DNA from: JBMTVN01 sp046047235
Lineage (GTDB): Bacteria; Verrucomicrobiota; Verrucomicrobiia; Limisphaerales; JAHDYP01
Direction of reading: 5' to 3'
Assembly (NCBI GenBank): GCA_046047235.1
Contig: JBJOII010000107.1
Span: 1 to 20,763, forward strand
DNA: 20,763 nt
A model generated the notes under the pieces. The model made no database searches. It saw only the letters and a program-made list of their open reading frames with translations, and had not been told where the DNA came from. A program made the translations under genes and the position numbers. Shown here in pieces: positions 1 through 6,102 of this stretch (its first letter is position 1; each line of letters starts with the position of its first letter).

Positions 1-401
1 CCACTGTGCCTTCGAGTCCGGCACGCCTTGTTCCCGCAGCCACGGGTTGTTCAACGCGCGCTGCACGATTCCGTGGCCACTCATCCACCAGTAGCCGCGA
101 CGGCAGCGACTGGCCTTCATCACCTCGTCGGGCTGTATGCCCAGGGAGATGAGATGCCGTTGGGCTTGGGAATCATCACCCGACGGACTGCCGCCGGATG
201 ATACGTGCCTCGCATGAGGTCCGAACGTATCCGTTCCCAGTGCTGACGGGCAAAGACGGGGAAGGCAGCGATGGTCATCCCATCCATACCTGGTGCCCCG
301 CCATTGGCCTTCACCCGCTTCCATGCACGAAGCATGTTCTCCCGGGAAAGGATCTGTTCCAATGAATCGTCTGAAGCGGTTCCATGCTTCCCATCCGCCA
401 C
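1..401 (-). pseudogene. Group II intron reverse transcriptase/maturase remnant, central domains deleted
   Basis: Bases 362 to 156 on the minus strand encode a typical group II RT N-terminus: an LEQILSRENMLRAWKRVK segment, a GGAPGMDGMT motif, and a RRVMIPKPNG end where the RT domain should continue with a GTRPLGIPT-like motif. Instead the frame shifts and from about 155 down to base 1 another frame encodes the maturase C-terminus (ISLGIQPDEVMKAS followed by an RRGYWWMSG segment). Most of the RT palm, including the catalytic YADD region, and much of the X domain are missing. The start is uncertain; a GTG at 401 is plausible, while the in-frame ATG further upstream lies in the ribozyme. It cannot encode an active RT. 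Confidence 0.8.
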
Positions 402-884
402 CCCTGATCCCGCTGGGCCGGTCGGCCTTGACGCGGACGGCAGTGATGTCGGGGTCGAATCGCTTCCGACCAGTTTGGGCCTTCGTTCCGAAGGTTCGGA
501 ACTACTATGCCCTCGGCTGACTTCTGTGCCCACACGACGATCCTCTCGAACCGCCGCGCCCGGCGTTGCCGCCGTGCCCGGGACACAGATCTCCCTGAGT
601 AAGGACCTGAACTCTCCCTGAGCAACCGGATCATTTATCTCCGGAACCGAACACGGGACTTCGCTGTGTGGTGCCAGCTGGTCCGTTCCGTCAGCCTTAT
701 ATGATCTTTCTGTCCGTCGGCTCATCAGGTTTGACTGAGGCTTCCTTCCCACGGAACCTCGCGATGCCGCAGTTGCTTCTGTCTAACGTTTGGATCATCC
801 TGCCCCTCATCCAGAGGGACCTAATGACCGTGTTCACACATAGGGGACTTTCACCCCATCAGTTCACACCCATGTCAGGCGCAC
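1..884 (-). mobile_element. Group II intron, copy 1 (internally deleted, 3' end outside window)
   Basis: Read on the minus strand the element starts with the group II 5' motif GTGCGCC at 884 and runs leftward past the window edge. The 5' part (about 884 to 400) is a structured non-coding stretch consistent with ribozyme domains I-III. It is followed by a reverse-transcriptase start and then, abruptly, the maturase C-terminus. It is about 97% identical by eye to the copy at 1510-2116 where they overlap. The bases just outside the 5' end (CTGGT, minus strand) are the same in both copies, as expected for an intron-binding site pairing with the ribozyme. It sits in an attC site, opposite to the cassette genes. 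Intron identity is confident. The exact ribozyme class (IIC-attC-like by location) is inferred. Confidence 0.82.
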
Positions 885-939
885 ACCAGTCGATCGAGCG
901 GACGCGGCTTCGCCGCGCCACTCAGCTTTGACGTTCGCT
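885..939 (+). other. attC recombination site A (right part; left arm beyond intron copy 1)
   Basis: The site folds as a hairpin: 896-908 (GAGCGGACGCGGC) pairs with 912-923 (GCCGCGCCACTC), with one unpaired A and one mismatch, around a TTC loop. It ends with core GTTCGCT at 933-939. The matching left core AGCGAAC should lie left of the window, at the far end of intron copy 1. With that arm restored it would be about 60 bp, within the usual attC range. The next genes are a toxin-antitoxin pair, a common cassette cargo. Confidence 0.75.
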
Positions 940-991
940 ACGAGACTCCTAGCGGCTTGCCGTTGCTCGGGATTGGGCGTAGCTTTTTCCC

Positions 992-1210
992 ATGCTCGAA
1001 GCAGAACTGATTCGCGGGATGTCAATGGCGGAGCGTCTGCGCGCCTTGGAGCAGCTTTGGGATGCTGTGTGCCGAGACGATGCCGACGTCGCTTCGCCGG
1101 ATTGGCATGCGGCGGTGCTGGAGGATCGGAAAGCGCGGGCGGCACGAGGTGAGGCCCGGTTCCTCACGCTTGAGCAGCTGAGGGCGCGCCTTCGTGCTGG
1201 CCAGCCATGA
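992..1210 (+). CDS. Addiction module antitoxin (Unstab_antitox-like)
   Basis: This 72-residue protein has the layout of the 'putative addiction module component' antitoxin family: an N-terminal helix with a SMAERLRALEQLWDAV segment (LWD motif near residues 22-24), an acidic stretch, a PDWHAAVLEDRKA segment near residues 35-47, and a C-terminal LEQLRARLRAG helix. It is the usual partner of ParE/RelE-type toxins, which it would bind and neutralise in the cytoplasm; antitoxins of this kind often repress their own operon. The stop overlaps the toxin start by 4 bp (ATGA), so the two are translationally coupled. Both sit between two attC sites, so this is integron cassette cargo. No clear promoter is visible in the 50 bp between the attC core and the start. 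Confidence 0.85.
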   Translation: MLEAELIRGMSMAERLRALEQLWDAVCRDDADVASPDWHAAVLEDRKARAARGEARFLTLEQLRARLRAGQP

Positions 1211-1506
1211 CCGTCCTGATCCTCGACGATGCCGCTGCTGACTTGGAAGCCGGCCGCCGGTTCTACGAGTCCCGAGAGCAGGGCGTCGGCAATTACTTTG
1301 TGGAGTCCCTGCTCTCGGACGTCGAATCGCTGATACTTTACGCCGGTACTCACCGTCGGCATTTCGGGCTGCACCGGATGCTGTCGAAGCGGTTTCCGTT
1401 CGGGATCTACTATGAGATGGAGGGCGACACCGCCTCCGTGTATGCCATCCTTGATATGCGGCGAGATCCAGTCTGGCTGCGGGCGGAGTTGCACAAGAGA
1501 ACGTAG
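1207..1506 (+). CDS. RelE/ParE family toxin
   Basis: This 99-residue protein resembles the ParE/plasmid-stabilisation toxin family. It has an N-terminal LDDAAADLEAGRRFYESR helix, a GVGNYFVESL helix at about 26-35, a HFGLHRMLSKRFPFGIYYE strand pair (the R-x-FPF-x-IYY core typical of the family, near 56-74) and a C-terminal VYAILDMRRDPVWLR strand. Family members inhibit gyrase or cleave mRNA on ribosomes; which applies here cannot be read from sequence. It overlaps the antitoxin by 4 bp. Its TAG stop at 1504-1506 lies inside the left arm of attC site B, only 3 bp before the group II intron, so the intron insertion leaves the reading frame intact. Confidence 0.85.
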   Translation: MTVLILDDAAADLEAGRRFYESREQGVGNYFVESLLSDVESLILYAGTHRRHFGLHRMLSKRFPFGIYYEMEGDTASVYAILDMRRDPVWLRAELHKRT

Positions 1507-1509
1507 CGA

Positions 1510-2116
1510 ATCAGGTAGCCGAGGGGATTGCCCTCTCGGCCCCCACATCACCTGACATGCGGGTCCGCACTAGGCGGTTCCGGTCAGATTAACGGAGGCA
1601 GGATCCCAGTAGGGGTTCTGCTTTCCGTAATGCAGTTCGATCCACTGTGCCTTCAAGTCCGGCACGCCTTGTTCCCGCAGCCACGCGTTGTTCAACGCGC
1701 GCTGCACGATTCCGTTGCCACTCATCCACCAGTAGCCGCGACGGCAGCGACTGGCCTTCATCACCTCGTCGGGCTGTATGCCCAGGGAGATGAGATGCCG
1801 CCGCCGTGCCCGGGACACAGATCTCCCTGAGTAAGGACGTGAACTCTCCCTGAGTAACCGGATCATTTACCTCCGGAACCGAACACGGGACTTCGCTGTG
1901 TGGTGCCAGCTGGTCCGTTCCGTCAGCCTTATATGATCTTTCTGTCCGTCGGCTCATCAGTTTTGACTGAGGCTTCCTTCCCACGGGACCTCGCGATCCC
2001 GCAGTTGCTTCTGTCTAACGTTTGGATCATCCTGCCCCTCATCCAGAGGAACCTGATGACCGTGTTCACACATAGGGGACTTTCACCCCATCAGTTCACG
2101 CCCATGTCAGGCGCAC
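1510..2116 (-). mobile_element. Group II intron, copy 2 (607 bp, doubly deleted)
   Basis: On the minus strand this element begins GTGCGCC at 2116 and ends CTACCTGAT at 1510. Its 3' end keeps a domain V-like stem (about 1540-1575) and a domain VI-like hairpin at about 1517-1538 with a GCCGAGAGGG/CCCCTCGGC stem and a nearby unpaired A. Compared with copy 1 it lacks a further 409 bp: positions 160-568 of copy 1 are absent, with TGCCG present at both ends of the deleted segment. That removes all of the RT N-terminus and part of the upstream ribozyme, so splicing is doubtful. Excision would recreate the attC left core exactly, which fixes both ends with good confidence. Confidence 0.85.
1570..1800 (-). 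pseudogene. Group II intron maturase C-terminal remnant
   Basis: From about 1797 down to the TAG at 1570, the minus strand encodes roughly 75 residues of a maturase C-terminus: HLISLGIQPDEVMKAS, then an RRGYWWMSG segment, then an ALNNAWLREQGVPDLKAQW segment and an ELHYG end. This is the region that in complete intron proteins follows the RT and X domains. No RT domain precedes it; the upstream sequence is ribozyme joined by deletion. The same C-terminal join point occurs in copy 1. It is a non-functional remnant. Confidence 0.75.
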
Positions 2117-2283
2117 ACCAGACGATTCACCAGAACCGCCACCCGGCGTCGCGCATACGATTGTCTTCAGGAATTTGGACGTTGGATTCGCTGCCAAAGT
2201 TCGCTCACGGTGACGGTCGGTGATCTTGTCGTTCGCCCAATCAAGTTCCTTGTGCTCCTCAACATTGAGACCACACTTCGACT

Positions 2284-2526
2284 ATGAACACACGCGATTC
2301 AAACTCATCAGCCCCGATTGGACTCGATAAAGCCACAAGACGGATGCTTGTTGCTGGCCTCGCTGTTACCTTGCTGGGGGCGGGATTGACCCTCTGGGAG
2401 GTTCTCGCTCCGGCCACCACTTTCGTCGGCGAAGGCATCGCGAGAGCAGTGCTGATTTCTGGATTGGCAGTCATTGCATTGGGCTTCTCTCGAGCAACAG
2501 GCAGGTGGTCTTGTCGTCAAAGATAG
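2284..2526 (+). CDS. Small two-helix membrane protein (cassette gene, unknown)
   Basis: I do not recognise this 80-residue protein. It has a polar N-terminus of about 20 residues, a hydrophobic segment at about 22-42 (MLVAGLAVTLLGAGLTLW), a short connecting loop, and a second hydrophobic segment at about 51-68 (GIARAVLISGLAVIALGF), ending with a basic tail (SRATGRWSCRQR). That is consistent with a hairpin-like inner-membrane protein. It fills its own cassette between attC sites B and C, with the ATG 46 bp after the core at 2231. Small membrane proteins of unknown role are common integron cargo. The start ATG is the first in frame; no strong ribosome-binding site is obvious. Confidence 0.6.
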   Translation: MNTRDSNSSAPIGLDKATRRMLVAGLAVTLLGAGLTLWEVLAPATTFVGEGIARAVLISGLAVIALGFSRATGRWSCRQR

Positions 2527-2577
2527 CCCACACGCTACGGACATCATTCACATGTGGCGCCATAACTGCCAACCAAG

Positions 2578-2704
2578 GGCGAACAAGGCGCGGCTGGACA
2601 ACCGCTGGGGCTGCTCTGTCGGTCATGATTTCCGTAACATGAACCCGCCATCCCGTTTTAACGCTCCCCCCCGCCCCAACGGTGCCAGCGCTTGAGCGTT
2701 CGAC
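2578..2704 (+). other. attC recombination site C
   Basis: The left core GGCGAAC (2578-2584) is the exact reverse complement of GTTCGCC at 2231-2237, the start of the same cassette. The right core is GTTCGAC at 2698-2704. Inner arms CAAGGCGC (2584-2591) and GCGCTTG (2688-2694) pair with a single unpaired G. Further in, GGC, ACCG and TGGGG on the left match CCCCAACGGTGCC on the right. The total of 127 bp is within the known attC range. No gene overlaps it. Confidence 0.88.
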
Positions 2705-2758
2705 TGGATCAGTATACCCCGTTGAGTTTGTCAGGGCTCTACGGTAAGTTCACAAGCG

Positions 2759-2986
2759 ATGATGGACTGGCGAGCATGTGATGCTGTCGAGCGCTCCCCT
2801 TCGGTTGTGAGCGGTGCGTGGGTCTTTCGTGGTACACGAGTGCCCGTCCGCGCGCTGTTCGAGAACCTCGAGGACGGCGCGACAGTCGATGATTTCTTGG
2901 AGTGGTTCCCGGGTGTGACTAGGCGGCATGTGGAGGCAGTGCTTGAGCACGCAGCTGCCAGTCTTGCGACCGAAGCAGTCGCATGA
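2759..2986 (+). CDS. DUF433 domain antitoxin
   Basis: This 75-residue protein matches the DUF433 pattern: a GAWVFRGTRVPVRALFENL segment near residues 19-37 (the F-R-G-T-R-V-P-V core is diagnostic), then a LEDGATVDDFLEWFPGVTRRHVEAVLEHA segment near 37-65. DUF433 proteins are small DNA-binding-like antitoxins, commonly paired with DUF5615 PIN-like proteins, exactly the neighbour here. The stop overlaps the downstream start by 4 bp (ATGA). Start choice lies between adjacent ATGs at 2759 and 2762. The pair occupies one integron cassette between attC sites C and D. Role as antitoxin is inferred from family and pairing. Confidence 0.88.
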   Translation: MMDWRACDAVERSPSVVSGAWVFRGTRVPVRALFENLEDGATVDDFLEWFPGVTRRHVEAVLEHAAASLATEAVA

Positions 2987-3300
2987 GGATTCTCTTCGAT
3001 CAGGGCACTCCCGTCCCATTGAGGCGACACTTGTGCCCGCATGTTGTGGATACAGCTGCTGAGCTTGGGTGGTCGACGCTGCAGAATGGTGACTTACTGG
3101 CTCAGGCCGAAGCCGCTGGGTATAAGCTTTTACTGACGAAGGACCAGCACCTGAGGCACCAGCAGAGATTGGAGGGACGGAAGATCGGCTTGGTCGTGCT
3201 CATGACGACATCATGGCCTAAGATCCAGAAGCAGGTTGCGAGAGTGCAGCAAGTGGTCAGCGACCTCCCCGGGGGCGGATATGCGGAGGTGTCCCTTTAG
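2983..3300 (+). CDS. DUF5615 family PIN-like toxin
   Basis: This 105-residue protein has the DUF5615 signature: MRILFDQGTPVPLRRHL at the start with the conserved N-terminal Asp (D6), a VVDTAAELGWSTLQNGDLL segment near 21-39, AEAAGYKLLLTKDQHLRHQQ near 43-62 with the acidic D54 of the PIN-like fold, and a VVLMTTSWPKI segment near 71-81. PIN-like folds are usually metal-dependent ribonucleases, so this is probably the toxin of the pair with the upstream DUF433 antitoxin, with which it overlaps by 4 bp. The TAG stop is followed 3 bp later by the left core of attC site D, the compact layout typical of cassettes. Confidence 0.88.
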   Translation: MRILFDQGTPVPLRRHLCPHVVDTAAELGWSTLQNGDLLAQAEAAGYKLLLTKDQHLRHQQRLEGRKIGLVVLMTTSWPKIQKQVARVQQVVSDLPGGGYAEVSL

Positions 3301-3303
3301 GCA

Positions 3304-3392
3304 GTCGAACCAGTCGCGCCGGCGAACGCCGAGCAGCACCATCAGCCAGCAGGGACACACTGGACTCGGCGCCGCTGCTCACAGCGTTCGCC
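3304..3392 (+). other. attC recombination site D
   Basis: Two left cores are possible. GTCGAAC at 3304-3310 is the exact reverse complement of this cassette's own start (GTTCGAC, 2698-2704). GGCGAAC at 3321-3327 is the exact complement of the right core GTTCGCC at 3386-3392. With the second, GGCGAACGC pairs with GCGTTCGCC, and inner arms GAGCAGC (3331-3337) and GCTGCTC (3374-3380) pair perfectly, giving a 72-bp site. By the rule seen in the other cassettes the first should be the recombining core. Either way an attC site is well supported. Confidence 0.83.
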
Positions 3393-3408
3393 CAGACACT
3401 CACACAGT

Positions 3409-4455
3409 ATGATGACCTTATCCGTTCGAGTCGCTGCCATGCTGCTGCTGGGTTCAGCGTTAACCAGCACCCCGGCATCGGCGGATCCATACGCGATTTT
3501 TCGGTCTGACAATGGGGGGCAATCGTGGATTCGTTCAGATGCCGGCATGCCTGCACAATCTCGTATCAACGCGTTTGGGTCAGCAGAGGGAGCTTTCTTC
3601 GCTGGAACGGACTCCGGTATCTTTTGGTCACGAGACGATGCACACAGTTGGCAGCCTGCTCAAGGTGCGGGGTCAACCGCTCGTATACTATGCTTTGCCC
3701 ATCTGGGTCGGAAAGTGTTCGCCGGGACCGATAGCAAAGGAATGTTAATGTCACTGGACGGGGGACGGTCGTGGGTCAGGAATGCCACGTTTCCTCCTCA
3801 GAAGCCGCGATGCCTACTTTCATTCCACGGCAGAATTTATGCCGGAACGGATGCGGGTGGGGTAGTCTCCTCCGGAGATGATGGGCAGACGTGGATCGCT
3901 CTGGCGGCTGGCTTTCCAGCTGGCGCGCAGGTGTTTTCCATGACGGAGGTGGAAGGTATTTTGTTCGCGGGTCTATACAATCGAGGGCTCATTGCCTGGG
4001 ACGGGCAAAAGCAATCTTGGTCTCAGGTTCGAGGCGTTCAGCCGCTGGCGCTGGCAAGTGCCGGTGGCGTACTAATCGCGGGACATAATCCGGGCGGGCT
4101 TTACTGGAGCAGAGATTTGGGAGTCACTTGGTCGAAGGGGACCCCAGCTGTCGATACGGCCAACCGGCTTGGGTTAGCGCTTGCCGGAGATAGCGGAGAG
4201 CTTTTAGCCGACGCCCCAATTTGGGAAATGGCCTCCAGCGGCAGTATGGTATTTGCCGGTGCTTCGTCAGGCATTTACCTCTCAGACGACTTGGGTCAGC
4301 ACTGGACTCGTGCGCGCAAAGGGCTTCCACCGGAGAGTCCTGGCATAGCATTTCTGGTGAGGCGGGAGTTGATCCTCGCTGCCGCACCGATCCAAGGGAA
4401 CAAAGGCGAACGAGACGGTCCAGCGAACGGGAGCCAGCCGTTCAGCTCGCAGTAG
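3409..4455 (+). CDS. Secreted Asp-box (BNR) beta-propeller protein, cassette-borne
   Basis: This 348-residue protein starts with a signal peptide (hydrophobic VAAMLLLGSALTS core, likely cut after TPASA at residue 25). It carries about seven Asp-box repeats of the S-x-D-x-G-x-x-W type: residues 33-40, 74-81, 115-122, 155-162, 197-204 (degenerate), 234-241 and 292-299. Each is followed by a FAGT- or YAGT-like strand, as in sialidase/photosystem-assembly-type beta-propellers. Sialidase catalytic arginines are not evident, so an enzymatic role should not be assumed; binding or scaffolding in the periplasm or outside is equally possible. The ATG lies 16 bp after the attC core, and the last ~17 residues plus the stop are encoded inside attC site E. 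At about 1 kb it is large for cassette cargo. Confidence 0.78.
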   Translation: MMTLSVRVAAMLLLGSALTSTPASADPYAIFRSDNGGQSWIRSDAGMPAQSRINAFGSAEGAFFAGTDSGIFWSRDDAHSWQPAQGAGSTARILCFAHLGRKVFAGTDSKGMLMSLDGGRSWVRNATFPPQKPRCLLSFHGRIYAGTDAGGVVSSGDDGQTWIALAAGFPAGAQVFSMTEVEGILFAGLYNRGLIAWDGQKQSWSQVRGVQPLALASAGGVLIAGHNPGGLYWSRDLGVTWSKGTPAVDTANRLGLALAGDSGELLADAPIWEMASSGSMVFAGASSGIYLSDDLGQHWTRARKGLPPESPGIAFLVRRELILAAAPIQGNKGERDGPANGSQPFSSQ

Positions 4456-4506
4456 AAATCGAACGCCATCGGCGGCCGGCTCCCCTCGCTGACCTTTGCG
4501 TTGATA
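4405..4506 (+). other. attC recombination site E (last recognisable site)
   Basis: The left core GGCGAAC (4405-4411) is the exact complement of this cassette's start (GTTCGCC, 3386-3392). The arms 4417-4440 and 4473-4494 form a long imperfect stem: GGTC/GACC, AGCGA/TCGCT, GGGAGCC/GGCTCCC and CCG/CGG, with bulges. The right core is GTTGATA at 4500-4506, unlike the GTTCG-type cores of the others, and I find no TATCAAC partner downstream, so this probably marks the end of the intact array. The propeller gene ends in its apical loop. Confidence 0.85.
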
Positions 4507-4756
4507 TGGCTGACCGAAAGTCAAGAGGGCAGAGCAATTCTGCGCTCGAAGGGGGATCGAGGTGAGGTGAGCCGGAGACCGGTCAGCAGGTGAAGTGGAG
4601 ACGGCGGATATCCCGGAACACAAAGAACTCAGGAGGCGGCTTGAGAGCGAATCGGATTCGCACGAGAAGAGCAAGCAAAGGGCGAACACTTTCGATTTTT
4701 CATCAACCTCTCGGAGACAACTGACGGCCCCCTCAAGCCAGGAAGCGCTCCAGAGC

Positions 4757-4963
4757 ATGGATAGCAACAAGTCCCTCGGCGTATGCATTGTCCTGGCTGC
4801 GTGCATCGTAGCGGGCGCACTGTCCTACCACGCCAACAAGACCAGCCCCCGCACGGAAGAGGAAACCGGTATTGGACGATACCAGTTCCAGCCCTCGAAC
4901 CCACCAGGGGTGATCTGGATAATCGACACCGTCACCGGCGAAATCACTTTCCGTAGCGGTTGA
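4757..4963 (+). CDS. Small membrane-anchored protein, unknown function
   Basis: From the ATG at 4757 the protein is 68 residues: a short polar start (MDSNKSLG), one hydrophobic segment (VCIVLAACIVAGALSY, about 9-24), then a polar tail ending in a VIWIIDTVTGEITFRSG segment. Short proteins with a single anchor and an IDTxTG-type ending are frequent, but I cannot assign a family. AGGAAG about 12 bp upstream may serve as the ribosome-binding site. An in-frame GTG at 4595 would add 54 charged, low-complexity residues and is less convincing. It lies just after the last attC core, so it may be a degraded final cassette or resident DNA. Confidence 0.5.
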   Translation: MDSNKSLGVCIVLAACIVAGALSYHANKTSPRTEEETGIGRYQFQPSNPPGVIWIIDTVTGEITFRSG

Positions 4964-5274
4964 CCGACTCGAAAGGAAACAAGACAACTTCGGACCTGAA
5001 TTCGAATTCATTTGAAGGCGCGGTTGGACACTGGGAACAAATCCGGTTCCGCTGACGCAAGTGTCTAACGGAATCACCACATCGAACGCCGAGCTCATGC
5101 GCGCTCGTTTCATGTCAAATATCTTCCACCCGCCCTACCCCACCTGATCAACCAACATTCAAACCGCGTCTCGCATCCACCCGGGCCCGATGATATAAAC
5201 ATCCAAACTCCTGCCAGATCGCTATCTGATCAAAACAACCCCAACCGCGGCTGTCACAGGACAGAACACAATCA
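4964..5274. other. Non-coding stretch with inverted repeats
   Basis: I see no convincing gene here. CGGTTGGACAC (5021-5031) and GTGTCTAACGG (5063-5073) are near-perfect inverted repeats enclosing a second pair, GGAAC and GTTCC, so the segment can fold into a long hairpin without a T-tract. A smaller hairpin with CTTC/GAAG and GAATT/AATTC arms lies at 4987-5017. The order of the GTTGGAC and GTCTAAC motifs is the reverse of a true attC, so these may be leftovers of an eroded cassette junction. From about 5,110 the base composition turns C-rich. Confidence 0.45.
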
Positions 5275-5730
5275 ATGCTTCAGACCTACCTCATTATTGG
5301 CTGGTTCGCACTACCCACAGTTGTGTCGAGTATGTTGCTCTGCGCTCGGCGACCCATACGCCCCATCTGGATAGGCGTCGCTTGGTTAGCCTCCGCAATC
5401 GCCGGAACCTTCCTTCTAGCCAATTACGTATGGGCCATCGACGCCCAGCTCCTCGCAGAAATCGACAAATATGAACCGGGCACCCCCGAGGCAAACCGTG
5501 CGTCCGAGGACTGGGCAAGCGATACAGGTAGATCCTTTCTGCTACTGCTAAGCCCCCTGCTGACAGCCACCTGGTACGGAGCCGTGCCTCTGTTGCTGTT
5601 CGGCCTCAGATGGATCGTCCGAAAAAAGCTCACTGCTTCCCATGCAACGGCGAATGTCAGGAAACACGCCCAAGCCGCAAGGCAGCCCGGCAAGGATCGC
5701 CCCACCGCCCCACCCCCACTCATCGACTAA
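5275..5730 (+). CDS. Predicted multi-pass membrane protein, unknown
   Basis: This 151-residue protein is not one I recognise. Hydrophobic segments lie at about 3-24 (YLIIGWFALPTVVSSMLLCA), 30-52 (PIWIGVAWLASAIAGTFLLA) and 89-114 (FLLLLSPLLTATWYGAVPLLLFGL), with a charged acidic loop between the second and third (AEIDKYEPGTPEANRASED) and a basic, proline-rich tail of about 35 residues that should be cytoplasmic. It is plausibly an inner-membrane protein with three spans. A weak AGGA lies about 14 bp before the ATG. No neighbour suggests a role; it sits between the cassette array and resident chromosomal genes. Confidence 0.6.
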   Translation: MLQTYLIIGWFALPTVVSSMLLCARRPIRPIWIGVAWLASAIAGTFLLANYVWAIDAQLLAEIDKYEPGTPEANRASEDWASDTGRSFLLLLSPLLTATWYGAVPLLLFGLRWIVRKKLTASHATANVRKHAQAARQPGKDRPTAPPPLID

Positions 5731-6102
5731 AAGCCGCATGCAGTCCGCCCGACATGAGGCTGCCCCCTTCCCCTGCCTCATCGGATCGAGAAAATCAGTG
5801 CGTCCACCTGGACAAACCCGGTGCTCACCATGGACCGACCGGATTAACACCTCATGAAATTCGTGGGGCACCTCGGGCCTCCACCTTGGTTCTGGCTGCC
5901 TGATGGCGAATGGAGGCGATACCATTGTTGTCTAGGGTCCTCCCGGAGAGAGCGCTCCTTGTACGGCTGTGTACCGTGGTCCTTCCCGGGACAGCCAATG
6001 GCTCGATCTAGTGCAAGTTCTTCTTGTCACGTCAGCGACCGGCAAACGCGCCCATCCTGCTTTCCTTTGGAAAGCCCGCTCCACAGGGAGTATGTTCCTC
6101 CC
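5731..6102. other. Intergenic stretch, no gene recognised
   Basis: Open frames run through this stretch on both strands, but their translations look like random sequence and none has a convincing start or conserved motif. Two similar segments, GGTCCTCCCGG near 5936 and GGTCCTTCCCGGGA near 5980, flank a short region, but do not form a clear mobile element. The right end supplies the ribosome-binding site (AGGGAG, 6085-6090) of the next gene. Confidence 0.4.

Larger units (their letters stand above)
1503..2237 (+). other. attC recombination site B, split by a group II intron
   Basis: The left core is AGCGAAC, made of 1505-1509 plus 2117-2118 once the intron is removed. The right core is GTTCGCC at 2231-2237. 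The arm 2124-2143 pairs with 2209-2225: apart from three unpaired bases on the left and one C/A mismatch, the arms are fully complementary (GATTCACC with GGTGATC is the outer part). Bulged bases confined to one strand are the attC hallmark that lets the integrase choose the bottom strand. Without the intron the site is about 128 bp. The left core is the exact reverse complement of the core that starts this cassette at 933-939. Confidence 0.85.

Noticed and set aside
271..634. Open frames overlapping intron copy 1
   Set aside because: They overlap the ribozyme and the RT remnant, show no conserved domain, and are explained by the intron.
882..886. Intron copy 1 starting at GTGTG two bases further out
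   Set aside because: Starting at 884 with GTGCG, and the equivalent 2116 in copy 2, makes the rejoined exons recreate the attC core exactly; the alternative does not.
896..923. Hairpin read as a transcription terminator
   Set aside because: There is no T-tract, and the hairpin with a bulged A next to the GTTCGCT core is better explained as an attC stem.
2199..2205. GTTCGCT as the right core of attC site B
   Set aside because: The sequence before it does not pair with the left arm, whereas the core at 2231 is preceded by GGTGACGGTCGGTGATC, which pairs along its length.
4982..5028. A sixth attC site ending at GTTGGAC
   Set aside because: The left core would be AGACAAC with no spacer before the arm, the stem is short, and no cassette start matches it; left as an inverted-repeat region.
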